Shown: positions 1 through 11,458, counted from the stretch's first letter. The stretch is DNA of 64,000 bases from Rhizophagus irregularis (GCF_026210795.1 NC_089431.1:1736001-1800000), one strand, 5' to 3'. Translations and numbers: made by a program. The notes: generated by a model from the letters alone, not told the origin.

Positions 1-306
1 GGCAGAAAAAAGCTGACACCTTGGAATTTTTATTATTATCCATATATTCTTAGGACTGGAGAAGTGTGCAATCGGAGATGCTATGATCCAAAGGGATGTA
101 AAGTCCATCGAAATTCTAGGCAAGTTCTTTGCAAAGAACCCAGGTGTAAAGAGAATACAAGATCCAAATATGACTATTGCGATACGCATGCAAAAAAACA
201 TAGATCAAGGGAACATTATCATCAGAAAAAGCAGGCTAAGTTGGCTTCGACAGAGATACTGGTAGGTAATTTAGATATAAACAAAAATAATACGACTTGT
301 CACTAG
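1..306 (+). CDS. C-terminal fragment of a Cys/His-rich protein (partial)
   Basis: The frame is open from the first base of the window to a TAG at 304-306, so the true start lies outside; the GTG at 64 is not a credible start. The visible part has an aromatic run, then a cluster of paired cysteines and histidines (CNRRC, CKVH, CKEPRC, CDTH) and a basic tail rich in Lys/Arg/His/Gln. Such spacing suggests metal binding, perhaps a zinc-dependent DNA-binding segment of a mobile-element or transcription-related protein. GTAGGT near 261 could be an intron donor, in which case the last 15 or so residues are not coding. I do not recognise the family. Confidence 0.4.
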   Translation, partial: GRKKLTPWNFYYYPYILRTGEVCNRRCYDPKGCKVHRNSRQVLCKEPRCKENTRSKYDYCDTHAKKHRSREHYHQKKQAKLASTEILVGNLDINKNNTTCH

Positions 307-437
307 TGATACGATCCCTTTGGGATTCACTAGAAAAATCCGTCCAAGTTTACTGGGACGAGTTAGGATGGAAACCAGGACGGAAAATTATAGCTAAATG
401 GCATTGTCGAATCGAACTAAAGGGAATTTGAATACCC

Positions 438-640
438 GTCCTAGTTGTCATAGTTGTTCTAGAAAAAACGCAAGATCCCAGACTTTTTTATTTTTTTACA
501 TATAGGTATATATAGCATACATATATAACATACATACATAGCATGCATACATAACATACATACATAGCATGCATAAGATATAAAAAATCGGTTTTTCCTA
601 GAACTTTACTTTTTACTAGGACAACTATGACAACTAGGAC
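438..640. repeat. Foldback repeat, 25-bp arms
   Basis: Arms 438-462 and 616-640 are inverted copies with one mismatch (core GTCCTAGTTGTCATAGTTGT). Further GTCCTAGTT motifs follow at about 695-745. No coding capacity was seen. This is probably a degraded non-autonomous element. Confidence 0.6.
497..575. repeat. CATA-type microsatellite
   Basis: Runs of cataca/catagcatg/tatata words lie between the arms of the foldback; simple-sequence DNA. Confidence 0.7.
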
Positions 641-849
641 ATAGTATATAAGAACAAGTTAGATCAAAGAAAGAAGCTTTTCTCCTATATCAAAACCCGT
701 CCTAGTTCCCGTCCTAGTTGACCCAATAACTTAGACAACTAGGACAGAATTTTTAGAACGAAATCCATCTCAAAAATATGTTTACATATTGCACCTCCAA
801 TTCTTTACTAACCAACCATCCGCCAGACTGGAGCTAGGAAGATTTCAGA

Positions 850-1230
850 AATATATGGATACAAAAATATGTGATACAAATGCATATATATTGGATTCCA
901 GAAATGTTCCAGAAATGTTTCCATTACTAGCCCGTAACTATGAATGGCTGTTCTGGTGATGGAACAGTATCACGTGTCTGGCGCAGTACCGGCCAGCATT
1001 ATTCCACAATTTCGGTCAGAACTTTGGGTATAAGAAGTCGGCATCCAAGCTGACATTCCATAACACTTCCATGATGGTTCCTCACTAGTTCCATGACAGC
1101 TTCACAGAAGTTCTAGGACACTATCAAGTCACCATCATGGTACTAAGCTGGATCCTCGAATCATATGCCCAAAAGATCGGCCAAAATTATGGTATAGTGC
1201 TGGCCAAAATTAATCGCAGATCTACTGCAC
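850..1230. other. Compositionally GC-richer island, no gene
   Basis: This stretch is visibly richer in G and C than its neighbours and has no sustained reading frame. It holds an inverted pair CCATGATGG/CCATCATGG near 1068 and 1133, plus TCACGTG and CGGCCAAAATTA motifs that recur elsewhere near TIR elements. Probably a decayed repeat; class not determined. Confidence 0.35.
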
Positions 1231-1649
1231 CACCTAACATGATATTTTTTTACCATATTTCAGCATTTTGATAGATAACAAAATAGGTAAAAAAGAAAAG
1301 CACCCTCGAATCCTTAACAGACAACCAAAGAGGCGCAGAATGGCAAAAACTTCATCATAAAACTTAGAATCCAAATAATTGCAGACAGGCTGGACCTCCA
1401 ACATAGAATTTAATAACCAATCAACCATAGAATCCCAATAACATAAATTATATTAGAAAACGATTATTGGCGCAGAGAACCAAACAAAAATAGGTACATT
1501 TTGATTATTTAGTAACAGTAATATTTAGGTTATTTAATCACATGATCACAAATAATAAATGGGAAAAAGCTAAAGAAAAGCGGATTCAAAGGGAAGGAAT
1601 AGTAAGAAAAATAACTAGGTATACAAAATTGTCACAAACAGGTTATTTA

Positions 1650-1816
1650 GTTAGAGTATTTAATCATATTTAGGTTATTAACTTTAGATTATTTAGATAT
1701 ATTTAAATTATTTAGTTATATTTAGATTATTTATAGTCATACTTAGATTATTTAGTTATATTTAGATTATTTATAGTCATACTTAGATTATTTAGTTATA
1801 GTTAGATTATTTTATT
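1650..1816. repeat. AT-rich tandem repeat (about 40 bp period)
   Basis: AGTCATACTTAG occurs at 1735 and 1775 inside longer near-identical units of TTAGATTATTTAG type. Shorter TTTAGATTATTT variants precede them. Confidence 0.65.
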
Positions 1817-1834
1817 ATTAAATAACCTAGTCTA

Positions 1835-1884
1835 AGCCGTTTATGACTAAATAATATAATTATATTATTTAGTCATAAACGGCT
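1835..1884. repeat. Perfect 50-bp palindrome
   Basis: Positions 1835-1858 and 1861-1884 are exact inverted copies separated by the self-complementary AT at 1859-1860. The whole 50 bp is therefore a perfect palindrome (half-site begins AGCCGTTTATGACTAAATAA). It could extrude as a cruciform, or be a head-to-head junction of two repeat ends. Confidence 0.85.
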
Positions 1885-2091
1885 AGTGTATTTCTTTTAA
1901 AAAATACTGTGATATTTCATAAAAAATATTTTTTTTTACTATTTTTATTTTTAAACTACTTGAATTTATAATTAATGAAAGAATTAATTTAAAATTCATG
2001 TTATTTCAAATTTTTGTCAACTCAGTTCTTAATTTTTATATTACATTTTTTTTTATATAAAATTTTTTTAAATTAAACTTCTTTTTCCAAA

Positions 2092-3052
2092 CACACTATA
2101 ATCTCCACTTTGGACAAATGAAATCAACTTTATTTATTAATTGAAAGTTGTTCAGGCGGGTTAAAAGCACTTGAATATTAATTTTCATGAATGTAGATGT
2201 AGTGCTTAGAGAAGATTGCATTTTTCTTGATGATATTAACTCTCTTTTCTGTTTTTTTTTTAATTTAGAGCGTTTTGGACAAATGAAATCAACTTTATTT
2301 ATTAATTGAAAGTTGTTCAGGCGGGTTGATTCTACTTGAATATTAATTTTCATGAAAATAGGTGTAGTGCTTAAAGAAGATTGCATTTTTCTTGATGATA
2401 TTAACTCTCTTTTCTGTTTTTTTAATTTAGAGCGTAATATCTCCACTTTGGACAAATGAAATCAACTTCATTTATTAATTGAAAGTTGTTCAGGTGGGTT
2501 GATTCTGCTTGAATATTAATTTTCATGAATATAGGTGTAGTACTTAGAGAAGATTGCATTTTTCTTGATGATATTAACTCTCTTTTCTGTTTTTTTTTAA
2601 TTAGAGCGTAATATCTCCACTTTGGACAAATGAAATCAACTTCATTTATTAATTGAAAGTTGTTCAGGTGGGTTGATTCTACTTGAATATTAATTTTCAT
2701 GAATATAGGTGTAGTGCTTAGAGAAGATTGCATTTTTCTTGATGATATTAACTCTCTATCTTTTCTGTTTTTTTAATTTAGAGCGTAATATCTCCACTTT
2801 GGACAAATGAAATCAACTTTATTTATTAATTAAAAATTGTTCAGGTGGATTGATTCTACTTGAATATTAATTTTTATGAATGTAGGTGTAGTGCTTAAAG
2901 AAAATTGCATTTTTCTTAATGATATTAACTCTCTTTTCTGTTTTTTTTAATTTAGAGCGTAATATATCTACTTTGGACAAATGAAATCAACTTCATTTAT
3001 TAATTGAAAGTTGTTCAGGCGGGTTGATTCTACTTGAATATTAATTTTTATA
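2092..3052. repeat. Six-copy satellite, about 174-bp unit
   Basis: The word TTGGACAAATGAAATCAACT recurs with GGAC at 2112, 2277, 2450, 2624, 2801 and 2975. Spacings are 165, 173, 174, 177 and 174 bp. Each unit runs through a TTGTTCAGG(C/T)GGG block, a GAAGATTGCATTTTTCTTGA block and a T-run. The minus strand is open for one or two units at a time because most spacings are multiples of three, but the frame breaks between copies. I treat it as non-coding satellite. Confidence 0.85.
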
Positions 3053-4330
3053 AGATTTCATTTTTTTGTAGCTGTATTAAATTTAAAACACTTATTACAA
3101 CTTACATCATTATTTTAAATCATAAAAATTAATTTATATTATTGGCTAATTATAATCACATTGATACTAAGGATTTTTTTATTTTTATATTTGATTTAAT
3201 AATTTAATAAAATATTATTAAAATCAAATTCATATAAATGCAACTAATATTAATAATTGTAATTTAAGTAGTAAATTCATTAACCAAATCATGTAAATTC
3301 TATGCTTAAAGTATGTAATTTCTGTGATCAAATCAATATAAATTCAGCATAAATTATGGTCAAATCATGCAAATGATGCATTTTGTAATATGGAATCGTG
3401 CATTTTCTGTATTCCTATATAGATTAGAAATATTATTTTTAACAAAAAATTGTATAAAACCTTATTAAAAACATGATTTTTTATAGGATCTAATTATAAT
3501 AAATTTTATTATTCAGTAATATTTTAGTGATTTTACATACAATTCAATTTATTTATATCAAAGAATTTTTTTAATTATAAATGTTATATTTGGGGGATGA
3601 AGTCCCCGGCAAATTGCATATTCTAGTTTAGTAGTAAGCTGAAAGATAAGAAACGGATGGAATCAGAATATATCATGCCGTATTTTTTAGGTTGCACATA
3701 ATATTAAGTTTTAAATGAAATTCCAAAAGTGTTAACTTAACAAAGGAAATACTTAATTTTTTTTAAGAGAGATAACTTCTCAAAGTTTGAATTTGTAATT
3801 TCTGCCATTACACAACAATCTCATAAAGTACTTGAAAGTTCCTAGTATATAGAAGTGTTATTTGTTAACGAATCTTCCAGTTAACTGAAAAAATAGTTAT
3901 AGCATTATTATATAGTGGGGAAGTTAACTGAAAAAAATAGTTATAGCATTATTATATAGTGGGGAAGGGAACCGCTAAGTACTTATAAGGTTAATGTACA
4001 ATGATAAGCGTCGATGGCCGGACAAATTCAGACTTGGCCTTGTGCATATGAGAAATTATTCTTATTATCTTCGCTTCGAAGAACAATGAAGAACAATGCA
4101 GTGTTATCTTTTAATCAATTAACTTTTCTGGAATTTCATTTAAACTTGATTTGTGAACTGAATGCATCTATCCGTGTTTCTGTCATCCATCTGTACCATG
4201 TAGTACAAGCTAGGCAGTGATAAGATTGGAAGCACCTTGATCATGTGAAATATTTTGTCCAACAATATTTAATTATACGAAAAACAAAGATTCATTAATA
4301 CTTTAGAAAATTTACATATTTGATATTTCA
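3053..4330. other. AT-rich intergenic DNA
   Basis: No convincing gene. A short direct duplication lies at about 3880-3966 (GTTAACTGAAAAAATAGTTATAGCA type, two copies). Confidence 0.5.
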
Positions 4331-5763
4331 TTTAAATAATAATATTAGTATTATCTTCAGCATTTTCAGTATCTTCAGGAATTTCAGAATATTCAACTTC
4401 GGAATCTTCAACTTCAGTTTCAACATTCAGATCAGAAATTGTGCCTTATTTTGCTGTAATTCCTTTCCTCTTAATGAAAAATTAATAGATGCACAAAGTT
4501 GACTCATTGCCAACACTTTATCATTCTATTAAAAATCATTTAATAAAAAAATTCATTAGTTAAAAGTAATAAAAATCCCATTTATTTAAAGATAAAAAAA
4601 ATTATTTCTAGTCGTTAAAGATAAAAAAATTCCCGATCATTAAATCCTGATCATTGATCCCATTCATTAAGTTAATAAAAATTTCATTCATTGATTCCAA
4701 TCGTTAAAAATAAAAAATTCCATTTGTTTGTCAAATTCCATTTATTAAGATTTAAGAATAAAAGTTAAAAATAATAAAAATAAAAAATTTGCTAGTTAAA
4801 ATAATAAAAATACAAGTTAAAAAATAATTAAAAATAAAATCTTACAATTAAATTATGACGAGCTGTATGTAAAAAAACCCATAAATGACACATTTTCTCA
4901 ACTGAAGCTGCATTCACACATCTTCTAAAAATTTTAAAAGCAACTGCACCCAGTTCTCTATACTCACTTTCTACAAAAAGATCAAAATTTAAAGACATCA
5001 TCTCACGAATTGTTCAAAAGTTTCATCATTAAATGGTTCAACTTTTCTACAAAAATCTTCAAACTCCAACAATAATCGCTTTGGTCTTTTTTTAAGGGTG
5101 TTGCTAAATCTCACCGCAGGTAATTTTTACCGCTTAATTTTGGCCGAATTATAGTCTCAGCCAGTTTTGCGAGTAGTTTGCGTGCCGGTAATATTTATCT
5201 TCGAAAAAAAAGAAAAAAAATAATATTATAAAATAAAAATTACTTTATTAATTGCCAATCTGCCACTCAACGATACAAAATTGATTAGTAGATCTGTCGC
5301 AAGTTCTTATATGAATGATGTCAAACAGCACATTTCAACTCCAATTTTATCCTACATAAGTCATGCTTAATGTAACCATACTTTACCAATCAATAATGCA
5401 AAACGTGAATATGTCACAAAAAAAAATTTTTTTTCGTTTGCTATAAAATTTAAAGAGTTTACTTTGGAGGAAGTCACCATTCCAGCTCATATTTTAGGTA
5501 ACTTTACACCAACTATTCGTGAATTTTGCAAATTTTACAAGGTTTTTTTGTATTATTATATAATTCATGGTATATTCTTGTTTAGATAGGACCCAGAAAT
5601 ATATATAAAAGGGTCAGGTTTGAGTTTGCATATTTTGAACTAAAAAAGGTATGAAAATCTTTCCTTTTTTAGATAATTTTTGATAATGCCAGACAGACTT
5701 TTATTTCCTATTATAGTAACCGACTGGCATTATCATAATTCCAGCCCTGAAAAAATGTGTATA

Positions 5764-6414
5764 TGGTGCAAGTAAACTATATTCAACAATAAAATTGTAG
5801 TACTAAAAAATCTTATAAAATTTTAAAAAATAAATTTTAAAGAAAATAAACTGGTAGTTTTATTCTTCAAGACAAGTACTATCAAATTACTGGTCAGATT
5901 TTTGAAAAAAGATCTGTATAAAAAGTTATAGGCATTTAAAACTAACCAATTTTTATATGATCACCTAAATTTGAAACAAATTGAATCACATGTGCCCTAT
6001 CTTATTGGTCAAAAATTTTTATAATTCAGGCTAAAATTATGATATTTCAATGCTGGCCCGAATTATCACATTCATTTGATGAGAAAACCTTCTGATTCAT
6101 GAGAAAATCATCACATGTGAATGAGAAAATTTCGATCTGGCTTTACTGATGCCATGTAAAACAAAATGACAACAACAAGTTAGTAAGATACTTAGGAAAA
6201 AATGTTATTATATATTACAATACCATGTAATTCAAATATGAAGAGTTTCAATGAATAAATTTTTCGTTTTGACATAAAATATTATTTACGAAACAGTGTA
6301 ACATATAAAAATTCTCATTTTTTATTGGACAATGTCTGATCACGTGATATTAAAACTTGTGCCAGAAAATTGAAACATCATCACGTGATTGTCAAGTATA
6401 GTTTACTTGCACCA
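5764..6414. mobile_element. TIR element C nested in B, TA target
   Basis: TGGTGCAAGTAAACTAT at 5764 is mirrored exactly at 6398-6414. TA lies immediately outside both ends, as expected for Tc1/mariner-type insertion. The interior is AT-rich with TCACGTGAT motifs and no ORF. Confidence 0.7.
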
Positions 6415-6451
6415 TAGCTCATAGTAAAAAATTTTTTTCATCACCTGACTA

Positions 6452-6794
6452 GGATGGCAATGGTCGGTCATGGTCGGTCATCGGTTAGTCATAACCAGTC
6501 AAGAACCTTTGACTGACCGACTGACCGTTTGACTGACTGTTTAACCGATCCTAAAAACATTTGTGAAACGTAATTTAATAAAAAAACGTATAAAAAATGG
6601 TTTCGCAACATTTTCTATTAAAATAATTAAAAAACGTTTGCAAAACATTTTTTTTATTAAATTACATTTCGCAAACATTTTCAGGATCGGTTAAATGGTC
6701 GGTCAAATGGTCGGTCAAATGGTCGGTCAGAGGTCTTTGACTGACCGATATCGGTAACGGTCATAACCGGTCATAACCATGATCGTTGCCATCC
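6452..6794. mobile_element. Foldback element D with GGTCGGTCA repeats
   Basis: GGATGGCAA(T/C)GGTC-type ends at 6452 and 6794 are inverted. Inside each arm are several GGTCGGTCA / TGACCGACC units and a second inverted pair around CCGATCCT (about 6541 and 6684). The arms make up most of its 343 bp. Non-coding. Confidence 0.7.
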
Positions 6795-8124
6795 CTACAC
6801 CTAACCCCTATATATATATTTCTGGGTCCTGTTTAGATTAACAAAATAATGTTTTAAAAAAAAAGAAAATAAAAATTTTTTTTTTTTTTTTTTTGGCAAT
6901 GTTTTAATTTTACCAGTTTTATAAAACTATACCTAAGTAATGTAACACCTTTTTTTAATGTATTTTTAGGGCATTTATATTACAACAAAACATTTTAAAC
7001 TTGTGCAAATACCATTTAGAAGCAATAGTATTTAATATAAAAATGTCTGACAAGATTAATTATAGATTGCCGATCATTTTGTATCGCTGAGTGGCGAATC
7101 GGCAATTAATACTTTTTACAACAAGTACATTTAAAAGATAATTTCATTCACACTTTATTAAATTTATTAAATAAATAAACAAATATTTTTAAAGAAAATT
7201 ATTTCTAAATACACTGTTATAAAAATGTTATCGTATAGCACTGACTAAGAGACCCCCCTTTCGGCGTACCCCATATAAAATACCCGTCTCATCATCTCAA
7301 TATACCATGTAGTAATGTAGATCTATTTTATTCCTAAAAATTAGAATATTTAACCAATATTATAAATTAAATTTAAAATTTTCATAGATTAAATTTGTCT
7401 TGTACTGATAGGAAGAACGTACACACCCGGATATAATTCAATTTTTAAATCGCTGAAATTGATATAGACCCAGGTATTTTAGGTAGTGCTATACGGTAAT
7501 TACTCCACAAATACTCAAGTTAGCTTATTAATATCTAATTAATCCCACGCCAGTAAATGATTTTGATTAATACTTCATAAGGCTTGTTTAATTTAACAAA
7601 AGTACTAAATTACATTGTAAAATGAAAAAAATTAACCGTGTGCGACACAGTAAAAAATATTCATATTTTTGCAAATATTAAAGCCATTTTGATAAAAATT
7701 AATATTTGAGTAATTAAACAACTTATTTCATTTAGCAAAAACCCTGAAATAACACAAGTCACGTGGGTGAAAAATTTTTTAACTTTATAATTCGGCCAAA
7801 ATTAAGCGGTGAAAATCACCTGCAGTGAGATTTAGCAACGCCCTTTGTTAAACTGTGTTTTGTAATAATATGTTAAATACCATCCCAAAGAAGCATATTT
7901 TGGATGAAGCATAAAAGAGAATAGTATTAACAGTTGCACCCATTGATCCATCTCTTTCCTAGTCGATTGATCATTTAGTTACCGCTCCAAAATTGAACAA
8001 AATAACCAATAGCATGGAGTACTTCAGATAAACGTGCTTTATCACATTGAAATGTGTTTTAAGATACTACAAGCTTAACTGATCGTATGGTCGTAGATGA
8101 TGACGAAACTTACAGCGATTTTTT

Positions 8125-8193
8125 CCAGCATTAGGATGGAACTTGGGGCAGAATTAAGAATATGAATGTAACTAAAATCCATCCTAATGCTGG
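8125..8193. repeat. 16-bp inverted repeat
   Basis: CCAGCATTAGGATGGA (8125-8140) and its exact inverse (8178-8193) enclose a 37-bp loop. Stem-loop of unknown role. Confidence 0.6.
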
Positions 8194-8989
8194 TAAAGGA
8201 GATGATCACCCAGGTGATACTCGTAATAAAATATCTGTAAAAGCTCAATCATTTATTATCTAAAAGTATTTGACAAAATCCTGAATTTAGACAAAGTTTA
8301 TCAGTGTTTGATGAACCAACTTGTGGACGTTCATGACAAATTGCTAGATTCTATTCTAAAAAAAAAATTAATTATATAAATAATTATATAAAATAAAAAG
8401 AGTATACTTACTCGTAAAGCTTGTTAATTTAAGTAAAATGAAATTTATATTATATTAAACTAACACGTATAAATTTAAAATCTTATATATTTCGTTGTCC
8501 ATTAGTTCGACTTTATTTGAATTCATCTGCACTTTAAGCACTAACGTATTGCATAATAAATAAATATGTGCGTATTAGCAGACTTTGTAAGAAAGAAATG
8601 TAAACTTTTAATGCCAATAAAATTTATCATTAATTATGAAAATTATTTTTTATTTGCTAAATTGATACAATATATAAAAGTGCTTGGCAAACAAAATAAT
8701 TGGAAAACAACAAAATGGGAGCTTAAACTCTATATAATTCTGTTATTAATATTCCTAGATGTGGGTCTTAAGGTAAATAAATCATATGATTTAATAATTA
8801 TATCACTACTTCCAATCTTCCAATAGAAATTGGCGTTTGAAGGCTTTTGACATATCATTTACTTCATTTGGTGAAATTAGTAGCCCAATATTTACCATAT
8901 TTAGAATATTTATGTTACGTAGATAAATATGGTATAAAATTTTTTTTTTTAGGTTTTTTTTTCTTTCTCGTTCTCGTTTTTCAAAAAAA
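8194..8989. other. Upstream region of the BTB-SPRY gene
   Basis: AT-rich; no supported gene. A T-run followed by a TTTCTTTCTCGTTCTCGTTTTTC pyrimidine tract (about 8941-8984) stops a few bases before the ATG at 8990, as is usual for leaders in AT-rich fungi. It may mark the transcription start, but this is inference. Confidence 0.4.
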
Positions 8990-10378
8990 ATGACGAGAGG
9001 ATATTCATTGGAAGAAAATTTAAGGTCATTAATAGATAATGAAAAATATAGCGATATAGAAATATTATGTGAAAATGAAAAGAAATTACATGGTTCTAGA
9101 GCAATTTTAGCGGCAAGGTCAGAAGTATTTAACATATTACTTTATAATGGGATGAAAGAAAACCAAATTTCTTTTTCAAACATTAATTCTTCTGTAATGA
9201 AAATTGTATTAGGATATATTTATACTGGTTCAATTAAAAAAGAATCTTTAAACAAAAATAATATAGTTGAAATCTTTTATGCTGCGGGTCATTTTCAATT
9301 ATCATCTCTTCAAGAATTTATTTTGGCAACTATTAAGAATGCAGATTATTTGAAAAGTTATTCACCAGAATTATTATCCAAAGTTGTGGATAAAATGCCA
9401 GAAGATAATATTCTTCTAAATTTATTGGAAGAAACGGTATCAATTATACCATTAGATACTATTGAACACGGTCGATTATCTATTAAAGCACTTCATCATC
9501 TTTTATCTTGCACGTATAAAAAGGAAAAACCTTTTATCACTCCAGAATACGAAGTTTTTCGACATAGTGCTATTCTTGCAGCAAAACAAGTTTCTAATGA
9601 TGCGTATGAAGCTCTTATGAGAAGGTTACCGGCCTTAGAACAAGTAGGGAATTCAAACCAAGTACAAAATAGTAATTCTATTACTGATCATCAAAAAGTT
9701 GCCAATGAATTGGAGCCTTTGACTCATTTTATTGATTTTAGTCAAATAGAAAGTCAAATTTTATCCAATATTATTGAACCATTAGAAATCACTCCATCTA
9801 ATATGATTGTAAGTGTTTATCGTCAGATAGCTAAATCAAATAATTTATGTCCTAGTGGAGTTCGAGGAATATCAATGTATAAATTTACAGAATCAGATTA
9901 TGTTTGGGATGAATCAGCATGTGGATCAAGACTTATTGTTGAAGACAATGGAAGAGTCGTGCATGCACCACATAGTGGTGGACATCAAAGTGTTAGAGCT
10001 AAAATGCCATTAGATTATAAAGGAATTTTTGAATGGAGCGTCATTATTGAAAAACATTGTTTTGATACTTGGGTTGGGGTATGTGCATCAGAAAATCTTA
10101 ATTATGAAAGTTGGGCAGGATGTCAACCTACCGGATGGGTATTAGGTACCTATGGTAAATTTAAGAATTCTGATAAAGGAACAAATTATTGTTTACAATT
10201 TCGAAAGGATAATACAAAAGTAACTGTTCATCTAAATATGTATAAAAAAACTTGTGCTTTTTCAATTGATGATACAAAATATAAGGAAATATCAGTGAAG
10301 GATTTACCATCAAAACTTTATCCAGTAGTATCATTAAGTCATCTTGGTCGGCTTCGAATTTTACCTTATCAAAAGTAA
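8990..10378 (+). CDS. BTB/POZ - BACK-like - SPRY protein
   Basis: An intact single-exon gene of 462 residues. Residues about 17-112 form a BTB/POZ domain (KYSDIEILCENEKKLHGSRA, then the AARSEVFNILLYNGM core and IYTGSI). Residues about 120-260 are helical and BACK-like. Residues about 304-460 form a SPRY domain: WVGVC, GWVLGTYG, then the terminal strands VTVHLNMYKKTCAF and LYPVVSLSHLGRLRI. In known BTB-SPRY proteins the BTB binds Cullin-3 and SPRY recruits the substrate. This makes a ubiquitin-ligase adaptor plausible, although the family is strongly expanded in these fungi and individual members are untested. The start is supported by the pyrimidine-rich leader just upstream and by the BTB domain beginning shortly after it. 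No obvious AATAAA follows the stop. It is among the few clearly intact genes in the window. Confidence 0.9.
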   Translation: MTRGYSLEENLRSLIDNEKYSDIEILCENEKKLHGSRAILAARSEVFNILLYNGMKENQISFSNINSSVMKIVLGYIYTGSIKKESLNKNNIVEIFYAAGHFQLSSLQEFILATIKNADYLKSYSPELLSKVVDKMPEDNILLNLLEETVSIIPLDTIEHGRLSIKALHHLLSCTYKKEKPFITPEYEVFRHSAILAAKQVSNDAYEALMRRLPALEQVGNSNQVQNSNSITDHQKVANELEPLTHFIDFSQIESQILSNIIEPLEITPSNMIVSVYRQIAKSNNLCPSGVRGISMYKFTESDYVWDESACGSRLIVEDNGRVVHAPHSGGHQSVRAKMPLDYKGIFEWSVIIEKHCFDTWVGVCASENLNYESWAGCQPTGWVLGTYGKFKNSDKGTNYCLQFRKDNTKVTVHLNMYKKTCAFSIDDTKYKEISVKDLPSKLYPVVSLSHLGRLRILPYQK

Positions 10379-11198
10379 ATTTTTGATAGTTAAAAAAAAA
10401 TCATTGTATTTTATTTGGAAATTTTATATCAATACAAATATGATTTGTGTTTTTTTTATTGACACTTGTCAAAAAGATTGTAGAATCATCGATAATGTAT
10501 ATTTTGAGACGATGAAATTGTTATAACTTTTAAATGAGAAAATTATTATTTTTTATATTATTACATATATATATATTTATTTATTTTTATTTTAGATAAA
10601 AGCTATAGTTATAATAGCAGCCAAAATAACTTTTGCAAATGTACTCTTAAGTGTTCAAGTATAAAAAGTGTAACGGTCATAAATATTACTTCTAAAAAAC
10701 TTATTTTATTTTATTTTATTGAAGAAAATGGTCAATATGGTGAAGTACATAAAAGGAAAAAATAAATAGAAAACCTAAACATGATTATCCTAACTAAATT
10801 ATCCTAACTAATGTTAATCTACAAAATATTACTCGCCCGTATCACACCACTTTGTGGAGATTTTGTGCCCAAGAAAGCTATCCCTTATATAGGTCTGTAT
10901 CTAAAGAATCTAAAGAATCTGATATGTAACTTCCTGTAAGTACCTGCTGTGTCATATGGTAATCGTGAAGGCTGCGATCTATTTTTTTTGGCTCAAAAAT
11001 TTTACTTCAACTGATTCATCAGCTCATCATGATCATGAGTCATACAATTAAGTTGGCAAATTCTATTATCGGTATTTAAATTAATTGTTATTGACGCAAC
11101 ATGATAAATCAGACCTTTAAAATATATTAAATATGATGATTATTGTTAGAAAATGTACAAATGCTTCAAAAAAATTTTATTTCTTTTCTCACCGAACC
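10379..11198. other. Intergenic DNA downstream of BTB-SPRY
   Basis: AT-rich with a TATATATATT run at about 10564. A slightly GC-richer patch at 10830-10990 has the short direct repeat TCTAAAGAA. No gene supported. Confidence 0.4.
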
Positions 11199-11303
11199 AG
11201 TATCGAAAACCTAAACGAAGAAAACAGAAATTATCTTGTTAAACAATTAAAAAAAAAAATTCCAGAAATTAATGATCCACTCCTCGTGAACGAAGCTGGT
11301 TGA
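11199..11303 (+). pseudogene. Short coding-like relic
   Basis: Thirty-four codons without a stop read SIENLNEENRNYLVKQLKKK followed by IPEINDPLLVNEAG and then TGA. The charged, helix-forming character looks like real protein, but no start and no continuation were found. Possibly an exon or a decayed fragment; family not recognised. Confidence 0.25.
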
Positions 11304-11458
11304 CCAACAGACAAAATACAGATCCTGTTCATACCAAAGTGGATTGATTGCATGTACGGTTTTCTTTTAAGGATCTCTTTGTTATTTTTTTTACTAGTAA
11401 TCTGACATCTACTTTTACTTATTTTTTTTTGGTTAGATATTTAACGATACCTGGTTGT

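Larger units (their letters stand above)
5588..6830. mobile_element. TIR element B nested in A, perfect 8-bp duplication
   Basis: Ends AGGACCCAGAAATATATATA (5588-5607) and its inverse (to 6830) agree for about 31 bp with small differences. GTTTAGAT stands directly outside both ends (5580-5587 and 6831-6838), a perfect 8-bp target duplication. A 12-bp stem (5681-5692 with 5724-5735) lies near the left end. No coding region; it contains elements C and D. Confidence 0.85.
5096..7843. mobile_element. TIR element A, non-autonomous, about 57-bp TIRs, 8-bp target duplication
   Basis: The left end (5096, starting GGGTGTTGCTAAATCTCACC) and right end (to 7843) are inverted copies over about 57 bp with few mismatches. 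A second inverted pair lies inside (about 5250-5285 and 7075-7118, around CCACTCA(A/G)CGATACAAAA). Flanks TTTTTTAA (5088-5095) and TTTGTTAA (7844-7851) match 7 of 8, fitting an 8-bp duplication of hAT type. No transposase reading frame is present, so it was mobilised in trans. Element B sits within it. Confidence 0.8.
4331..8062 (-). pseudogene. hAT-type transposase (RNase H-like) C-terminal half, split by nested insertions
   Basis: Read on the minus strand, 8062-7844 encodes segments such as SEVLHAIGYFVQFW and MLHPKYASLGWYLTYYYKTQ with stops and frame changes. The reading resumes at about 5093-4850 with KKRPKRLLLEFEDF, FVESEYRELGAVAFKIF and CVNAASVEKMCHLWVFLHTA. It ends in an acidic tail (DLNVETEVEDSEVEYSEIPE) with a stop at 4331-4333. 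The NAASVE(R/K)...FLHTAR(R)N block is the hallmark of the C-terminal dimerisation region of hAT-like transposases common in these fungi (family knowledge). At least one frame change lies near 4440 and another near 5010. The 5096-7843 element sits inside the coding sequence. Only the C-terminal half was recognised; no catalytic N-terminal part is visible. Confidence 0.75.

Noticed and set aside
2096-2733. Two minus-strand reading frames of repetitive protein text
   Set aside because: They are the translation of the six-copy satellite; the frame breaks between copies and no start or context supports a gene.
4014-4220. 68-codon plus-strand ORF
   Set aside because: No domain and no continuation; unlikely to be a gene.
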